A DNA stretch of 64,000 bases from the NCBI RefSeq assembly GCF_025150245.1, contig NZ_CP102279.1, positions 1,609,423 to 1,673,422 on the forward strand, read 5' to 3'. The notes under the pieces were generated by a model. That model was given only the letters and a program-made list of their open reading frames with translations. It made no database searches and was not told where the DNA came from. A program made the position numbers and the translations under genes. Shown piece after piece: positions 9,145 to 18,675 of this stretch. The stretch comes from Dorea formicigenerans. GTDB lineage: Bacteria > Bacillota > Clostridia > Lachnospirales > Lachnospiraceae. How positions within the stretch are numbered: position 1 is the stretch's first letter; the number at the start of each line of letters is the position of its first letter.

Positions 9145-9173
9145 ATTGTATACAATCCAATCTCATATGTCAA
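9145..9173 (-). promoter_or_regulatory. Promoter of gntR-icd with overlapping GntR-type operator
   Basis: Minus strand: TTGACA (9168-9173), 17-bp spacer, TACAAT (9145-9150). The perfect palindrome ATTGTATACAAT (9145-9156) covers the -10 box and fits the TNGTNNNACNA-like sites of FCD regulators. Confidence 0.75.
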
Positions 9174-9211
9174 GAGACAAAACAAAAATCCTTCAAAAAT
9201 CCCATAGCAAA

Positions 9212-9261
9212 AAGAGAAAACCCGAAACTTTTTTTGAATCTTGCTCTTTCTGGTTTTCTCT
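9212..9261 (-). terminator. Probable terminator downstream of ilvA
   Basis: AGAGAAAACC (9213-9222) pairs with GGTTTTCTCT (9252-9261) across a long loop. On the minus strand the hairpin is followed by TTTTTGC. It lies between the ilvA-distal repeat and the gntR promoter. Confidence 0.55.
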
Positions 9262-9275
9262 TCTATGATATTTTT

Positions 9276-9403
9276 ATTCAAGAATGCCGAGGCATTCTTG
9301 CTGCAAGGTGCGCGTCATGCAATTGCATGACATACTTCTACTGCGCACCTCTGCAATCCTGCCGGAGGCTATATCAGCTGGGGGATTGACTCCCAGCTAA
9401 TAT
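9276..9403 (-). repeat. Structured dispersed repeat, copy A (full length)
   Basis: 128 bp after and overlapping the ilvA stop. Minus-strand order: terminal helix with 12-bp arms (9392-9403 with 9371-9382, one G-U, 9-nt loop); an AGGTGCGC/GCGCACCT helix (9306-9313 with 9343-9350) enclosing the 18-bp perfect palindrome GTCATGCAATTGCATGAC (9314-9331); and a GAATGCC/GGCATTC hairpin at the far end. The ilvA stop codon TAG (9397-9399) is part of the terminal arm. Copies B (11585) and C (24846) share parts of it. Confidence 0.8.
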
Positions 9404-10611
9404 AATTTTGCACCGATCTCTCTTGGCCGGAATCCTTTTTCTTCCAGAGCTTTCATAATCTGGTTCTTATGCTCTGTACCGTAAGCTTCCATTGTAATAC
9501 GAAGCTCCACAGCAGCATTACGGTTGGTGCTAACGAACTGGTTATGTTCCAGTTTAATAACATTTCCCTGGGCATCAGCAATCGTCTGAGCAACAAGCGC
9601 AAGCTGTCCCGGTTTATCCGGAAGTAATACAGATGCCGAAAAGATACGGTCTCTCTGAATCAGTCCATGCTGTACAATGGAAGACATTGTGATAACATCC
9701 ATGTTGCCTCCACTTAAAATTGCAACCGCCTTCTTTCCTTTCAAATCTAACTGCTTGAGTGCTGCAACTGTCAGCAGTCCGGAATTCTCAACAATCATTT
9801 TATGATTTTCGACCATATCGAGGAAAGCTCCGACAAGCTCATCATCTTCTACAGTCAGCATCTGGTCGATGTTCTTCTTTGCATACTCGAAAATGCGGTC
9901 TCCGACACGTTTTACTGCAGTACCGTCTGCTATGGTATTTGCACTGTCCAATGTAACCGGCTCGCCAGAAGCAAGTGCCATTGTCATACTTGGCGCAGCA
10001 GCAGGCTCAACACCAATCACTTTAATCTTTGGATTCAACATTTTTGCAAGTGTAGATACACCTGTAATCAATCCGCCGCCACCAACTGGCGCAAGAATAT
10101 AATCGACGGTCGGAAGCTCCTGCACAATTTCCATTGCAATACTTCCCTGACCTGCTACGATGTCCAGATCATCAAACGGATGCACAAATGTACTTCCGCG
10201 CTCCTGGGCCAGTTTTTCGGCATACGCACAGGAATCATCATAGACATCTCCGTAAAGAATCACCTCTGCGCCGTAGCTTTTTGTACGATTTACTTTGATC
10301 AATGGTGTTACTGTCGGCATAACGATTGTAGCCTTACATCCGAATTTCTGTGCTGCGTATGCAACACCCTGTGCATGGTTTCCGGCTGATGCAGCCACCA
10401 GTCCTTTTGCTCTTGCCTCTTCAGACATTGTGCTGATCTTATAATATGCGCCACGCACTTTATAAGCTCCTGTATACTGCATATTTTCCGGCTTCAGATA
10501 AACCTTACCACCCGTCTGCTGGCTTAAGTTTTCACTGTATACCAGTTTCGTCGGAAGAGTTACGTTTTTTACAATTTCGCTTGCCTCTTCAAATTTTTCT
10601 AATGTTAACAT
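9397..10611 (-). CDS. ilvA: Threonine ammonia-lyase (biosynthetic/catabolic threonine dehydratase)
   Basis: 404 residues. PLP enzyme converting threonine to 2-oxobutyrate and ammonia. The PLP-lysine motif YTGAYKVRGAYYKI is near residue 46, AASAGNHAQGVAYAA near 75, the glycine loop VGGGGLITGVS near 178, and SGGNMDVI near 300. The C-terminal region from about 325 (FSASVLLPDKPGQLALVAQTI) is a single ACT-like domain, as in the short IlvA/TdcB-with-ACT form of Firmicutes. No branched-chain genes are adjacent. It overlaps the ftsY end by 7 bp (ATGTTAA), so translation is coupled to ftsY. The final codons lie within repeat copy A. Confidence 0.95.
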   Translation of the reverse strand: MLTLEKFEEASEIVKNVTLPTKLVYSENLSQQTGGKVYLKPENMQYTGAYKVRGAYYKISTMSEEARAKGLVAASAGNHAQGVAYAAQKFGCKATIVMPTVTPLIKVNRTKSYGAEVILYGDVYDDSCAYAEKLAQERGSTFVHPFDDLDIVAGQGSIAMEIVQELPTVDYILAPVGGGGLITGVSTLAKMLNPKIKVIGVEPAAAPSMTMALASGEPVTLDSANTIADGTAVKRVGDRIFEYAKKNIDQMLTVEDDELVGAFLDMVENHKMIVENSGLLTVAALKQLDLKGKKAVAILSGGNMDVITMSSIVQHGLIQRDRIFSASVLLPDKPGQLALVAQTIADAQGNVIKLEHNQFVSTNRNAAVELRITMEAYGTEHKNQIMKALEEKGFRPREIGAKLY

Positions 10612-11552
10612 ACTTCATGCTCTCCTTTTACATCAAACAATGCATTTACAAATGTATCAGAATTAAATTTCTGCAAATCGTCAATCGTCTCGCCGACACC
10701 GATATATTTTACCGGAATACCAAGTTCCGCCTGGATTGCAACTGCAATACCACCTTTTGCAGTTCCATCCATTTTTGTCAGGATAACACCTGTAATATCA
10801 GCCACTTCATTAAATTCCTTTGCCTGAGCAAGTGCATTCTGACCTGTTGTGGCATCTAGCACTACCAGTGTCTCACGATATGCGTCCGGAAATTCACGGT
10901 CAATGATTTTATTCATTTTACGAAGCTCTTCCATCAGGTTCTTCTTATTGTGAAGCCGTCCGGCAGTATCAATCAAAAGTACATCGGCATGTCTTGCCTT
11001 GGCAGCTGCAACTGCGTCATAGACTACGGCTGCAGGATCAGAACCTTCCTGGCCTCCGATCAATTCTGCTTGTGCACGGTTCGCCCACTCTTTCAACTGC
11101 TCTCCCGCTGCAGCACGAAATGTATCTGCGGCAGCCAGCACAACTTTTTTATTCTGACTGCGGAGTTTTCCAGCTAATTTACCAATCGTAGTTGTCTTTC
11201 CGACACCATTCACTCCAATGACCATGACCACCGAAGTTCTCTCTTCAAATTCATAAGCAGCTTCTCCGACGTCCATCTGCTCTTTGATGCTGTCAATCAG
11301 GATTTGTCTGCATTCAACAGGTTCTTTGATATGCTGGGTTTTTACCTTTTCTCTTAATTTGTCCAGAATATCATAAGTTGCCTGAACTCCGAGATCGCCC
11401 ATGATGAGGACTTCCTCCAGTTCTTCATAAAAGTCCTCATCAATATGTGTAAATCCGTTAAAAATACTGTCCATGCCGGACACAATATTATCTCTTGTCT
11501 TTGTGAGACCATCGACAAGTCGTCTGAAAAAACCTTTCTTTTCTTCTGCCAT
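10605..11552 (-). CDS. ftsY: Signal recognition particle receptor FtsY
   Basis: 315 residues from MAEEKKGFFRRL, chosen because GAAAGGAG lies 8 nt upstream. The open frame continues 54 codons further, but those codons are repeat copy B and not protein-like. SRP GTPase NG domains: GVNGVGKTTTIGKLAGKL near residue 120, DTFRAAAGEQL, DTAGRL, TKMDGTAKGG and YIGVGE. FtsY docks SRP-ribosome complexes at the membrane for co-translational insertion. The long acidic A domain of enteric FtsY is absent, which is usual in Firmicutes. It follows smc after a 121-bp gap and overlaps ilvA. Confidence 0.97.
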   Translation of the reverse strand: MAEEKKGFFRRLVDGLTKTRDNIVSGMDSIFNGFTHIDEDFYEELEEVLIMGDLGVQATYDILDKLREKVKTQHIKEPVECRQILIDSIKEQMDVGEAAYEFEERTSVVMVIGVNGVGKTTTIGKLAGKLRSQNKKVVLAAADTFRAAAGEQLKEWANRAQAELIGGQEGSDPAAVVYDAVAAAKARHADVLLIDTAGRLHNKKNLMEELRKMNKIIDREFPDAYRETLVVLDATTGQNALAQAKEFNEVADITGVILTKMDGTAKGGIAVAIQAELGIPVKYIGVGETIDDLQKFNSDTFVNALFDVKGEHEVC

Positions 11553-11584
11553 ACTTTTACTCCTTTCAAGGCCGGCCCCCTGCC

Positions 11585-11650
11585 ATTCAAGAATGCCGAG
11601 GCATTCTTGCTGCGAGGTGCGCGTCATGCAATTGCATGACATACTTCTAC
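11585..11650 (-). repeat. Structured dispersed repeat, copy B (half element)
   Basis: 66 bp between smc and ftsY, differing from 9276-9341 of copy A at a single position. It contains the AAGAATGCC/GGCATTCTT hairpin and the GTCATGCAATTGCATGAC palindrome (11623-11640). The matching GCGCACC arm and the terminal CAGCTGGG helix are missing, so this is a truncated copy. Confidence 0.85.
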
Positions 11651-11673
11651 GTTCTATCTTACCTGCACTTTCT

Positions 11674-14600
11674 CTAATCGTCCAGTTCATCTTCCAGAAG
11701 ACTGACGGACACAAGTGTCGAAATTCCTTTTTCCTGCATGGTGATTCCGTACAGACGGTCTGCCGCAGTCATTGTACCTCGTCTGTGCGTAATGACAATG
11801 AACTGTGTATTCTTTGTAAGCTTATGCAGATACTGTGCAAAACGGTCAACATTGCTATCGTCCAGTGCTGCCTCAATCTCGTCAAGCAGACAGAACGGGG
11901 ACGGCTTGAGATTCTGAATTGCAAATAATAATGAGATTGCTGTCAGAGCCTTCTCTCCACCAGATAACTGCATCATATTCTGCAGTTTCTTTCCAGGCGG
12001 CTGAGCAATAATACGAATTCCTGCTTCCAGAACATCTTCATCGTCCATCAGTTCCAGTGTACCTTTTCCGCCTCCAAACAATTGCTTGAATACATGGTCG
12101 AATTCCTGACAAATGTGTGCGAACTGCTCTGTGAACTGCTTTCGCATCGCTTCGTCCAATTCTGCGATAACTTTTTCCAGTGTTGCTTCTGCTTCCACGA
12201 GATCATCATGCTGCGTCTTTAAGAACTCATATCGCTCCGATACATTTTTATAGTCCTCAATGGCATTGACATTAACATTTCCCAAAGCGCGTATTTCTCC
12301 TTTTAATTCCTGAATACGCTTTTTCATCTTCGCAACATCCGTTAAATTTTCATTCCTAAGTTCCATCGCACGATTATAAGTGAGTTCATACTCTTCCCAC
12401 ATATAATTGATCTGCTTCTCGGCAGCTTCTTCATAACTGTTTTTCTGACTCTCCAGACGGAAGATTTCTTTATCCAGATCAGAAATCTGCCTGGAGAGGT
12501 CTTCACGCTTCTGTAAGAATTCTTTATGGCGCTGGTTCAGATCTTCACGTGTCTTCTTCGCCTTTTCAATCTCATCCTGAATTTCCACAAATAATTCTCC
12601 GGAATTCTCAATCGTCTGGCGCAATTCCTGAATCTGAGATTCTTTTTCCTCGATTTCTCTGCTTGTACCGCCTTTACTTGCTTCCAGCCCCTTCAACTCT
12701 TCGCGGAATTTTTGCATCTCTTCCTGAATACGTTCTGCATTTTCCATTACGAACAGAACCTTTTGTTCTGTAGCAGCACAGGATAAATGTGCATTTTCCG
12801 AAGCCTGCTGCTGTAATATTTCCTGATGTTTCAGATCATCTAACTTTGTCTGCCCTTCTTCAATCTGTTTATTCAGGTCACGTTCTAACTGTTCAGACGT
12901 ATCCAGCTCCACATTGATGGACTGCTGATTATCCATGATGTCACTGATCTCCTGATCCAGTTGCTGTGTCTCTTTCTGAATTTCCAGCGCAGTCTGATTC
13001 GCTGCTTCGATCTTACTCTTTGCCTGATCGGCATTCATCTTCGCTGTATTTTGGCGGACATATGCTTTCTGTAGTAGATCTTTGATCTGTTCGATTTTAT
13101 CATAGTAACCGGAACGATTGTTTTTCAGCTCCGCGATCTCCTGCTCTGTCTTTGCTACATCAGCACGGAGTTTTTGGACAGCCTGCTCCAGTTCTTCTAT
13201 CTCACGGCGTCTGCTTAAAAGGTTGCTGGAATTCTTGAATGCTCCACCAGTCATAGAACCGCCCGGATTGATCAGATCACCTTCCAGCGTTACAATTCGA
13301 ATAGACTGCCTGTATTTTCTTGCAATGGCAAGTCCGTGATCAATATGATCGACAACCAGTGTTCTGCCAAGCAGAGAGCCTGCCAGTTCCAGGTACTTGT
13401 CTTCCACCATAACAAGAGTGTCTGCAAGACCGATAACCCCTTCTTCATTCAATGCCTGTGGCTGAGCGATTCCTCCATGGGAACGGATCTGCGTCAGTGG
13501 GAGAAATGTTGCACGACCGAATTTATTCTTTTTCAAAAATTCAATCATACGTTTTGCTGTCTGTTCGTTATCTGTAACAATATTCTGGATACTGCCGCCA
13601 AGAGCCGTCTCAATGGCTGTCTCATATTTTTTTTCTACTTTAATAATATCTGCAACAACACCTAACAGCCCTTTTTCATGACTGCGGTTATCCATAACAC
13701 GCTTAATACTGTTACCGTATCCGTCGTAGCGTTCAGTCATATTTCTAAGAGACTCCAGGCGTGAATGCTCTCTGTGGTAAGCACTCTGACTTGCACGGAT
13801 CTGCTCATTTTTTTCATTTAGAGACTTTTGAAGTTCCTGAATCTGTGATTCATAGTTCTTCTTCTCTTCTGCAAAGGAAATAATCTGATCTGATACTTCT
13901 TTTAATTCCGCATAAAATGTCTCATATTGTTCTTTCTGAAGACCGGCTTCACTTTGCGCACCAAAATATCTCTGGTTCAGTCCGGATTTCCGCACCTGGA
14001 TCTGTTCCATCATAGTATCGAACTTCTGGATCTGAGCTTTTGTGGATGCACGGTTTCCGAGAATTTCCCGAATATCATTCTGGTTCTTTTCAATATCAGA
14101 ACTAAGACTTGCAATACGGATCTGAAGCTTGTTCAGATTCTCTTTTTCAAGTGTTTCTGCTTTTCGGCCGGAATCTAATTCTGCCTGGAGTCTTGTCTGA
14201 TCCGAAATCAGAGTACCAAGCTGTTCCTCACGCTCAGAAAGTTCCCGTTCAATGGACTGGGCACGATTCGCGTAATGCTCATCATTCATTCTGGCACTGT
14301 GGATCTGCTCCTTCAAAAGAGCAATCTGATTCTCCAACTGTTGTTTTAACATGCTTGTCTCAGTAAGCTTGCGATTATAAGTCTCAATAGACGCGTCCAT
14401 CGTATCGACTTGTTCTTCAATACTTTCATATTCCTGCTTTGTATCTTCATACAAGCGGTTTGCTTCTCCCATCTGAGCCTTTGTCAGATTATCTTTTGCT
14501 TCCACATCCCGGATCTGCTCTTTCAGGCGGTCTGCTTCTAACAGAAACATATTGATATCATAAGTCTTCAGTTCTTCTTTTTTCTTCAGATATTCTCTTG

Positions 14601-15234
14601 CTTTCTCAGACTGCCGTTCCAATGGGCCGACCTGCTTCTCAAGCTCCGAAAGAATATCATTGACACGGATCAGATTCTGCTGTTCCTCTTCCAGCTTCTT
14701 CACAGACATACTCTTACGTCTTTTGAATTTTACAATACCGGCAGCCTCATCAAACAACTCTCGCCGCTCTTCCGGTTTACCACTTAAGATCTTGTCAATC
14801 TGTCCCTGTCCGATAATGGAGTATCCTTCTTTACCGATACCTGTATCATAAAATAATTCATTAATATCTTTCAGCCTGCATGCACTGCCATTGATCAGAT
14901 ATTCACTTTCACCAGAACGGTATAACTTTCTTGTTACCGTAACTTCTTCGAAATCAATCGCAAGTTTATGATCTGAATTATCCAATGTGATTGCTACAGA
15001 CGCATAGCTTAACGGTTTACGGTTCTCTGTACCGGAAAAGATAACATCTTGCATTGTGCCGCCTCGAAGCTGCTTGACACGCTGTTCACCAAGTACCCAC
15101 CGCACCGCATCGGCTACATTACTCTTACCACTTCCATTTGGTCCGACAATTCCTGTAATACCGTTGTGAAAATCGAATTTTATCTTATTTGCAAAGGACT
15201 TAAACCCCTGCACTTCTATGCTTTTTAAATACAT
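11674..15234 (-). CDS. smc: Chromosome segregation ATPase SMC
   Basis: 1186 residues, full length. N-terminal ATPase half with Walker A VGPNGSGKSNVADA near residue 32 and FKRRKSMSVKKL. A long coiled coil (about 170-500), a hinge (about 515-640, LLGVVADIIKVEKKYE to LTQIRSHGG, ending NPGGSMTGGAF), the returning coiled coil, then the C-terminal ABC signature LSGGEKALTAISLLF and Walker B FCLLDEIEAALDDSNV. Together with ScpAB (not in the window) it compacts and separates the chromosome. It starts 8 bp after the rnc stop, giving rnc-smc-ftsY, a classical Firmicute order. Confidence 0.98.
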   Translation of the reverse strand: MYLKSIEVQGFKSFANKIKFDFHNGITGIVGPNGSGKSNVADAVRWVLGEQRVKQLRGGTMQDVIFSGTENRKPLSYASVAITLDNSDHKLAIDFEEVTVTRKLYRSGESEYLINGSACRLKDINELFYDTGIGKEGYSIIGQGQIDKILSGKPEERRELFDEAAGIVKFKRRKSMSVKKLEEEQQNLIRVNDILSELEKQVGPLERQSEKAREYLKKKEELKTYDINMFLLEADRLKEQIRDVEAKDNLTKAQMGEANRLYEDTKQEYESIEEQVDTMDASIETYNRKLTETSMLKQQLENQIALLKEQIHSARMNDEHYANRAQSIERELSEREEQLGTLISDQTRLQAELDSGRKAETLEKENLNKLQIRIASLSSDIEKNQNDIREILGNRASTKAQIQKFDTMMEQIQVRKSGLNQRYFGAQSEAGLQKEQYETFYAELKEVSDQIISFAEEKKNYESQIQELQKSLNEKNEQIRASQSAYHREHSRLESLRNMTERYDGYGNSIKRVMDNRSHEKGLLGVVADIIKVEKKYETAIETALGGSIQNIVTDNEQTAKRMIEFLKKNKFGRATFLPLTQIRSHGGIAQPQALNEEGVIGLADTLVMVEDKYLELAGSLLGRTLVVDHIDHGLAIARKYRQSIRIVTLEGDLINPGGSMTGGAFKNSSNLLSRRREIEELEQAVQKLRADVAKTEQEIAELKNNRSGYYDKIEQIKDLLQKAYVRQNTAKMNADQAKSKIEAANQTALEIQKETQQLDQEISDIMDNQQSINVELDTSEQLERDLNKQIEEGQTKLDDLKHQEILQQQASENAHLSCAATEQKVLFVMENAERIQEEMQKFREELKGLEASKGGTSREIEEKESQIQELRQTIENSGELFVEIQDEIEKAKKTREDLNQRHKEFLQKREDLSRQISDLDKEIFRLESQKNSYEEAAEKQINYMWEEYELTYNRAMELRNENLTDVAKMKKRIQELKGEIRALGNVNVNAIEDYKNVSERYEFLKTQHDDLVEAEATLEKVIAELDEAMRKQFTEQFAHICQEFDHVFKQLFGGGKGTLELMDDEDVLEAGIRIIAQPPGKKLQNMMQLSGGEKALTAISLLFAIQNLKPSPFCLLDEIEAALDDSNVDRFAQYLHKLTKNTQFIVITHRRGTMTAADRLYGITMQEKGISTLVSVSLLEDELDD

Positions 15235-15241
15235 ACAACAC

Positions 15242-15943
15242 CTACTTTATATTCTTTTTGCGGAGCATCAGAATGGTCTTGTAGGCAGCTTCCTGTTCTG
15301 CGCTCTTTTTTGTACGTCCTTTTCCGATTCCATAGACCTGTTCTCCGATCTGAAGTTCGACCTGGAAAGTTTTATCGTGATCTGGTCCCTCTTCCCCAAC
15401 CAGATGGTAAGAAAGTTCTTCTTTAAAATGTGCCTGCACAATTTCCTGCAGGATAGTCTTGCTATCATAAAAGAGCTTTTTATTCTCCAGGTCTTTTAAA
15501 ATGAATCGGTTGATAAACTCTTTTGCATTAGCAAAACCACCGTCTACATAGATTGCACCAATCAGTGCCTCCATAGCATCAGAAGTAACAGATTCTCTCT
15601 TCCTTCCTCCTGTTGCATCCTCTCCTTTTCCAAGAAGCAGATATTCTCCAAGTTCAATCTCCCGTGCACAAAATGCGAGTGCCGGTTCGCAGACCATGCT
15701 GGCGCGGGTCTTTGTTAATTCTCCTTCCGGAGTTGTCGGATGTTCAAAAAATAAAAATTCACTGGACACAAGTTCCAGTACTGCATCACCCAGGAATTCC
15801 AGGCGCTCATTACATTCATACTTCGGAAGATGCTCTTCATTCACATAGGAGCTGTGACTCATCGCCTTCTTAAGAAGCGCAAAATCCTGAAATGTATATC
15901 CGATTCTATGTTCTAGTTCTTTTAAATTTCTCTTCATGTTCAT
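15242..15943 (-). CDS. rnc: Ribonuclease III
   Basis: 233 residues. Double-strand-specific RNase for rRNA and mRNA processing. The catalytic signature NERLEFLGDAVLELVSSEFL is near residue 45, the second acidic motif DAMEALIGAIYVDGG near 122, and a C-terminal dsRNA-binding domain has DHDKTFQVELQIGEQVYGIG and KKSAEQEAAYKTI. It lies between acpP and smc. A hairpin (15963-15990) sits between the acpP stop and this start. Confidence 0.97.
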   Translation of the reverse strand: MNMKRNLKELEHRIGYTFQDFALLKKAMSHSSYVNEEHLPKYECNERLEFLGDAVLELVSSEFLFFEHPTTPEGELTKTRASMVCEPALAFCAREIELGEYLLLGKGEDATGGRKRESVTSDAMEALIGAIYVDGGFANAKEFINRFILKDLENKKLFYDSKTILQEIVQAHFKEELSYHLVGEEGPDHDKTFQVELQIGEQVYGIGKGRTKKSAEQEAAYKTILMLRKKNIK

Positions 15944-15962
15944 TCTCCTATAGTCAGAAAGA

Positions 15963-15990
15963 GAGAAAGCCCTTTTTTCCGGACTTTCTC
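15963..15990 (-). terminator. Hairpin between acpP and rnc (partial terminator)
   Basis: GAGAAAG (15963-15969) pairs with CTTTCTC (15984-15990), with extra GG/CC pairs inside. On the minus strand it is followed by the pyrimidine-rich TCTTTCT. It could dampen read-through from the abundant acpP message into rnc. Confidence 0.45.
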
Positions 15991-16002
15991 ACTTATAATA
16001 TC

Positions 16003-16239
16003 TTAGTTGTTTCCAGTTGCATTCTGGATCTGCTCAACAGCATCTCCTACCGTCACGATCTTCTCAGCATCTTCATCACTGATTTCAAGTTCAAACTCAT
16101 CCTCTATAGCTGTAACAATCTGGAATACATCCAAGGAATCTGCGTCCAGATCATCCTTGAATGTAGAATCCATTGTAATTTTGTCCTCGTCAACATCACA
16201 GACCTCTGCAATAATTTTTTTCAGTTTTTCAAACTCCAT
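16003..16239 (-). CDS. acpP: Acyl carrier protein
   Basis: 78 residues starting [17 protein letters not shown] took the ATG at 16239 because AAAGGAG lies 8 nt upstream; the frame is open further but not protein-like. The 4'-phosphopantetheine serine is in [13 protein letters not shown], the conserved DSL motif. The protein is strongly acidic and carries acyl chains in fatty-acid synthesis. It follows plsX by 34 bp and precedes rnc, the usual plsX-acpP-rnc order. Confidence 0.96.
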   Translation of the reverse strand: MEFEKLKKIIAEVCDVDEDKITMDSTFKDDLDADSLDVFQIVTAIEDEFELEISDEDAEKIVTVGDAVEQIQNATGNN

Positions 16240-16273
16240 AATTACGTCTCCTTTTGCTTGTTTGTTCATTCTA

Positions 16274-17296
16274 TTATTCAGCGGCAGCTTCTTCCGCCTG
16301 AATACTTGCTTTGATTTTCTCACTGATATTCTGTTGTTTAAATGTGACACACTGAATGATCGTATTCGTCACTTCTTTTGCTTTCGCACTTCCATGGGTC
16401 TTAACTACAAGACCGTTCAGTCCCAGAAGCGGAGCTCCACCGTACTCTGTAGCATCGAATGTCTTCAAAGTCGTCTTAAGCGCCGGTTTTACAAGCAACG
16501 CGCCAATCTTGCTTCGAAGAGTGGACATCATACCGCCTTTGATCTTATCGACAAGAACAGCCCCCAGTCCTTCATAAAGCTTTAAGATCACATTTCCCAC
16601 AAATGCTTCACAGACAATTACATCTGCCTGGCCATGTGGAATCTCTCTCGCCTCCACACTTCCGATAAAATTAATTCCCGGAAGTTCTTTTAACTGTGGA
16701 AATGTGTCTTTGACTAGTGCATTGCCCTTCTCTTCTTCCGCACCGATATTCACGATACCTACTTTCGGATCCTTTATACCAAGAACATTCTCCATATAGA
16801 TGGACCCCATCTTGGCAAACTGAAGAAGATGTGCCGGTCTGGCGTCTACATTCGCACCACAGTCAATCAAAAGAGAAACTCCTTTTTCCGTTGGAATAAG
16901 CGGAGCTAATGGCGCACGGTCAACACCTTTGATTCTGCCAACGATCACCTGTCCGCCCACAAGAATCGCTCCTGAACTTCCTGCAGATACAAAAGCATCT
17001 GCTTTTCCCTCTTTTACAAGCTTCATCCCGACTACGATGGAAGAATCTTTCTTCCTGCGTATAGCATGTACCGGCGGCTCTGCTGTCTCGATCACTTCTG
17101 TCGCATTCACAATCTCGATCTGCTCTGGATTGTAGGTCTTGCCTTCCAGACCTTTTCTTATGACGTCTTCAATACCGACCAGAATGACTTTTACATTCTT
17201 TTCCTTGGAAATGGCATCAATTGCGCCGTCAATCATTGCAGCCGGAGCATTATCTCCACCCATAGCATCCAGTACTACTGTTGTAATTTCTGACAT
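16274..17296 (-). CDS. plsX: Phosphate acyltransferase PlsX
   Basis: 340 residues from [20 protein letters not shown], with CAGGAGG 6 nt before the ATG. PlsX makes acyl-phosphate from acyl-ACP, the first step of phosphatidic acid synthesis with PlsY. Motifs seen: [10 protein letters not shown] at the start, [13 protein letters not shown] near 90, [13 protein letters not shown] near 137, [14 protein letters not shown] near 170 and [15 protein letters not shown] near 225. It lies directly upstream of acpP. rpmF and yceD are the usual partners, but here the AEC transporter gene and a 359-bp non-coding stretch separate them. Confidence 0.97.
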   Translation of the reverse strand: MSEITTVVLDAMGGDNAPAAMIDGAIDAISKEKNVKVILVGIEDVIRKGLEGKTYNPEQIEIVNATEVIETAEPPVHAIRRKKDSSIVVGMKLVKEGKADAFVSAGSSGAILVGGQVIVGRIKGVDRAPLAPLIPTEKGVSLLIDCGANVDARPAHLLQFAKMGSIYMENVLGIKDPKVGIVNIGAEEEKGNALVKDTFPQLKELPGINFIGSVEAREIPHGQADVIVCEAFVGNVILKLYEGLGAVLVDKIKGGMMSTLRSKIGALLVKPALKTTLKTFDATEYGGAPLLGLNGLVVKTHGSAKAKEVTNTIIQCVTFKQQNISEKIKASIQAEEAAAE

Positions 17297-17362
17297 GATA
17301 TTTCCTCCTGTCTCTACTGGTAATATTCTACTAAACATCACCGGAAAAATCAACACGTATCT

Positions 17363-18316
17363 TTACAACATGACAATCAATGCAGCTGTGATCAGTCCGA
17401 TACTGATCAGCATCGAAATGGAATTAATTGTACTGGAAAGCTCATAATCTTCTCCCAGAGCATCTGTATAAGCCGGGCAGGCGCTGGCAATCGGGCTTAA
17501 AAATGCAAGAACAAGCGCTTGTCTGATCTGCAGTGGGAATGGCAGATAGAAAAAAGCAATCGCAGCAAATGATATGGTCACTGCATAACGCGTGAACAAA
17601 ATCCGGATCACATGACTGATTCCATCTTTTTTAATATTCAGTTTGAATCCGACCCCAATCATCAGCATCGCCGTAAATGCATTGGCATTGGAGCCAATCT
17701 GTGTAACCGACAATACAAGTCTGGGAATCGGAATCCCTAGAATCAGAACGATCAACATCCCAAAATAAACAAGAAACGGAGTGGATCTACTCAATGCCCG
17801 CCCCATAGTCTTCAGCGAATTTTTTAACTGCGTTTTGGTATCTGTCTCTGTCCCCGGCATTCTATGTATAGAGTTTTTAAATACTTCCGCAACTGCCTTT
17901 GCCCCACCGTTACAATAAAAAGCATTTCCCATATCAAATAATGTGATGCCAAGAAGACTGAGCGGCTCTAAAAAGCTCTGTGCAAACGGCAGGCAGAAAT
18001 TTCCAATATTGTATCCTGACAAATTCAAAATATTAAACGGAATATTCTCTTTTTTTCCTGTCATTCTCGATGTAAAAAACGCAATAAACATCATAAGAAT
18101 TCCAACAAAAAGACTTAGTACTGTCACTGTTAAAAGCGAAATCTGAAAATCTACTTTTGAAAATGAATAGATAATTGCACATGGCAACGTGATATTTAAC
18201 AAAATTTTTGCAAGTGTACGGAAATCCTGTTCATGAAAAAATCCGACTTTCTTCAGAAAAACTCCAAGTGCAATAATAAGCAGATACGCTGCTGCGCGGT
18301 ATAAAATGTCATTCAT
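17363..18316 (-). CDS. AEC-family (auxin efflux carrier-like) membrane transporter
   Basis: 317 residues, about ten hydrophobic segments in two halves separated by a hydrophilic region near 155-170. The N-terminus AAAYLLIIALGVFLKKVGF and LAKILLNITLPCAIIYSFSK (prolyl break in the second helix) are typical of bacterial AEC permeases. The C-terminus has SPIASACPAYTDALGED, like the conserved APxA..P region. Bacterial members often move dicarboxylates such as malate; the substrate here is unknown. It lies between rpmF and plsX, interrupting the usual rpmF-plsX pairing, 67 bp upstream of plsX. Confidence 0.85.
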   Translation of the reverse strand: MNDILYRAAAYLLIIALGVFLKKVGFFHEQDFRTLAKILLNITLPCAIIYSFSKVDFQISLLTVTVLSLFVGILMMFIAFFTSRMTGKKENIPFNILNLSGYNIGNFCLPFAQSFLEPLSLLGITLFDMGNAFYCNGGAKAVAEVFKNSIHRMPGTETDTKTQLKNSLKTMGRALSRSTPFLVYFGMLIVLILGIPIPRLVLSVTQIGSNANAFTAMLMIGVGFKLNIKKDGISHVIRILFTRYAVTISFAAIAFFYLPFPLQIRQALVLAFLSPIASACPAYTDALGEDYELSSTINSISMLISIGLITAALIVML

Positions 18317-18675
18317 AATCTGTCCCTCTACTTCTATTTTACTCAGGTTTTACTATACCACAGAATTTCATTTTATCAATCCTTAACTTCCAATCTTATA
18401 TAGTTACCGTTCATAGTACCTGTGCTCAGTAACCTTATATCCACCCACAGTAATCCCAATCACGAATCTTGTTGTCATATAAAATGGCACAAAAAAAAAC
18501 AGCTTTAAGCTGCTACGAAGTTAAATCAATAAAATTTATATACAAGGACTATACATAACCGTTGAAATTCGTTTGTTTAAATTGGGGTACAGAGTGGGGT
18601 ACATTTTAGAAAATACCGCTTTATCACGGGGTTAAGGAATGCCTCAACCCCTAGATTTACAGCGTTTCTTGCTTA
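18317..18675. other. 359-bp non-coding stretch after rpmF, with hairpins and a repeated GGGGTAC
   Basis: No protein-like frame. Just after the rpmF stop the minus strand has GGGGTTGAGG...CCTTAACCCC (a 10-bp hairpin, about 18633-18656). Next comes a pair of GGGGTAC direct repeats 12 bp apart (about 18583-18601). Further on, AGCAGCTTAAAGCTGTT plus a run of T residues (about 18489-18517) forms a probable rpmF terminator. The AEC promoter should lie in the left part. The makeup resembles the edge of an old integration event, but no integrase is present. Confidence 0.5.

Noticed and set aside
10605-11714. FtsY with a 54-residue N-terminal extension
   Set aside because: The extension is encoded by repeat copy B and the end of smc; a good ribosome binding site precedes MAEEKK at 11552.
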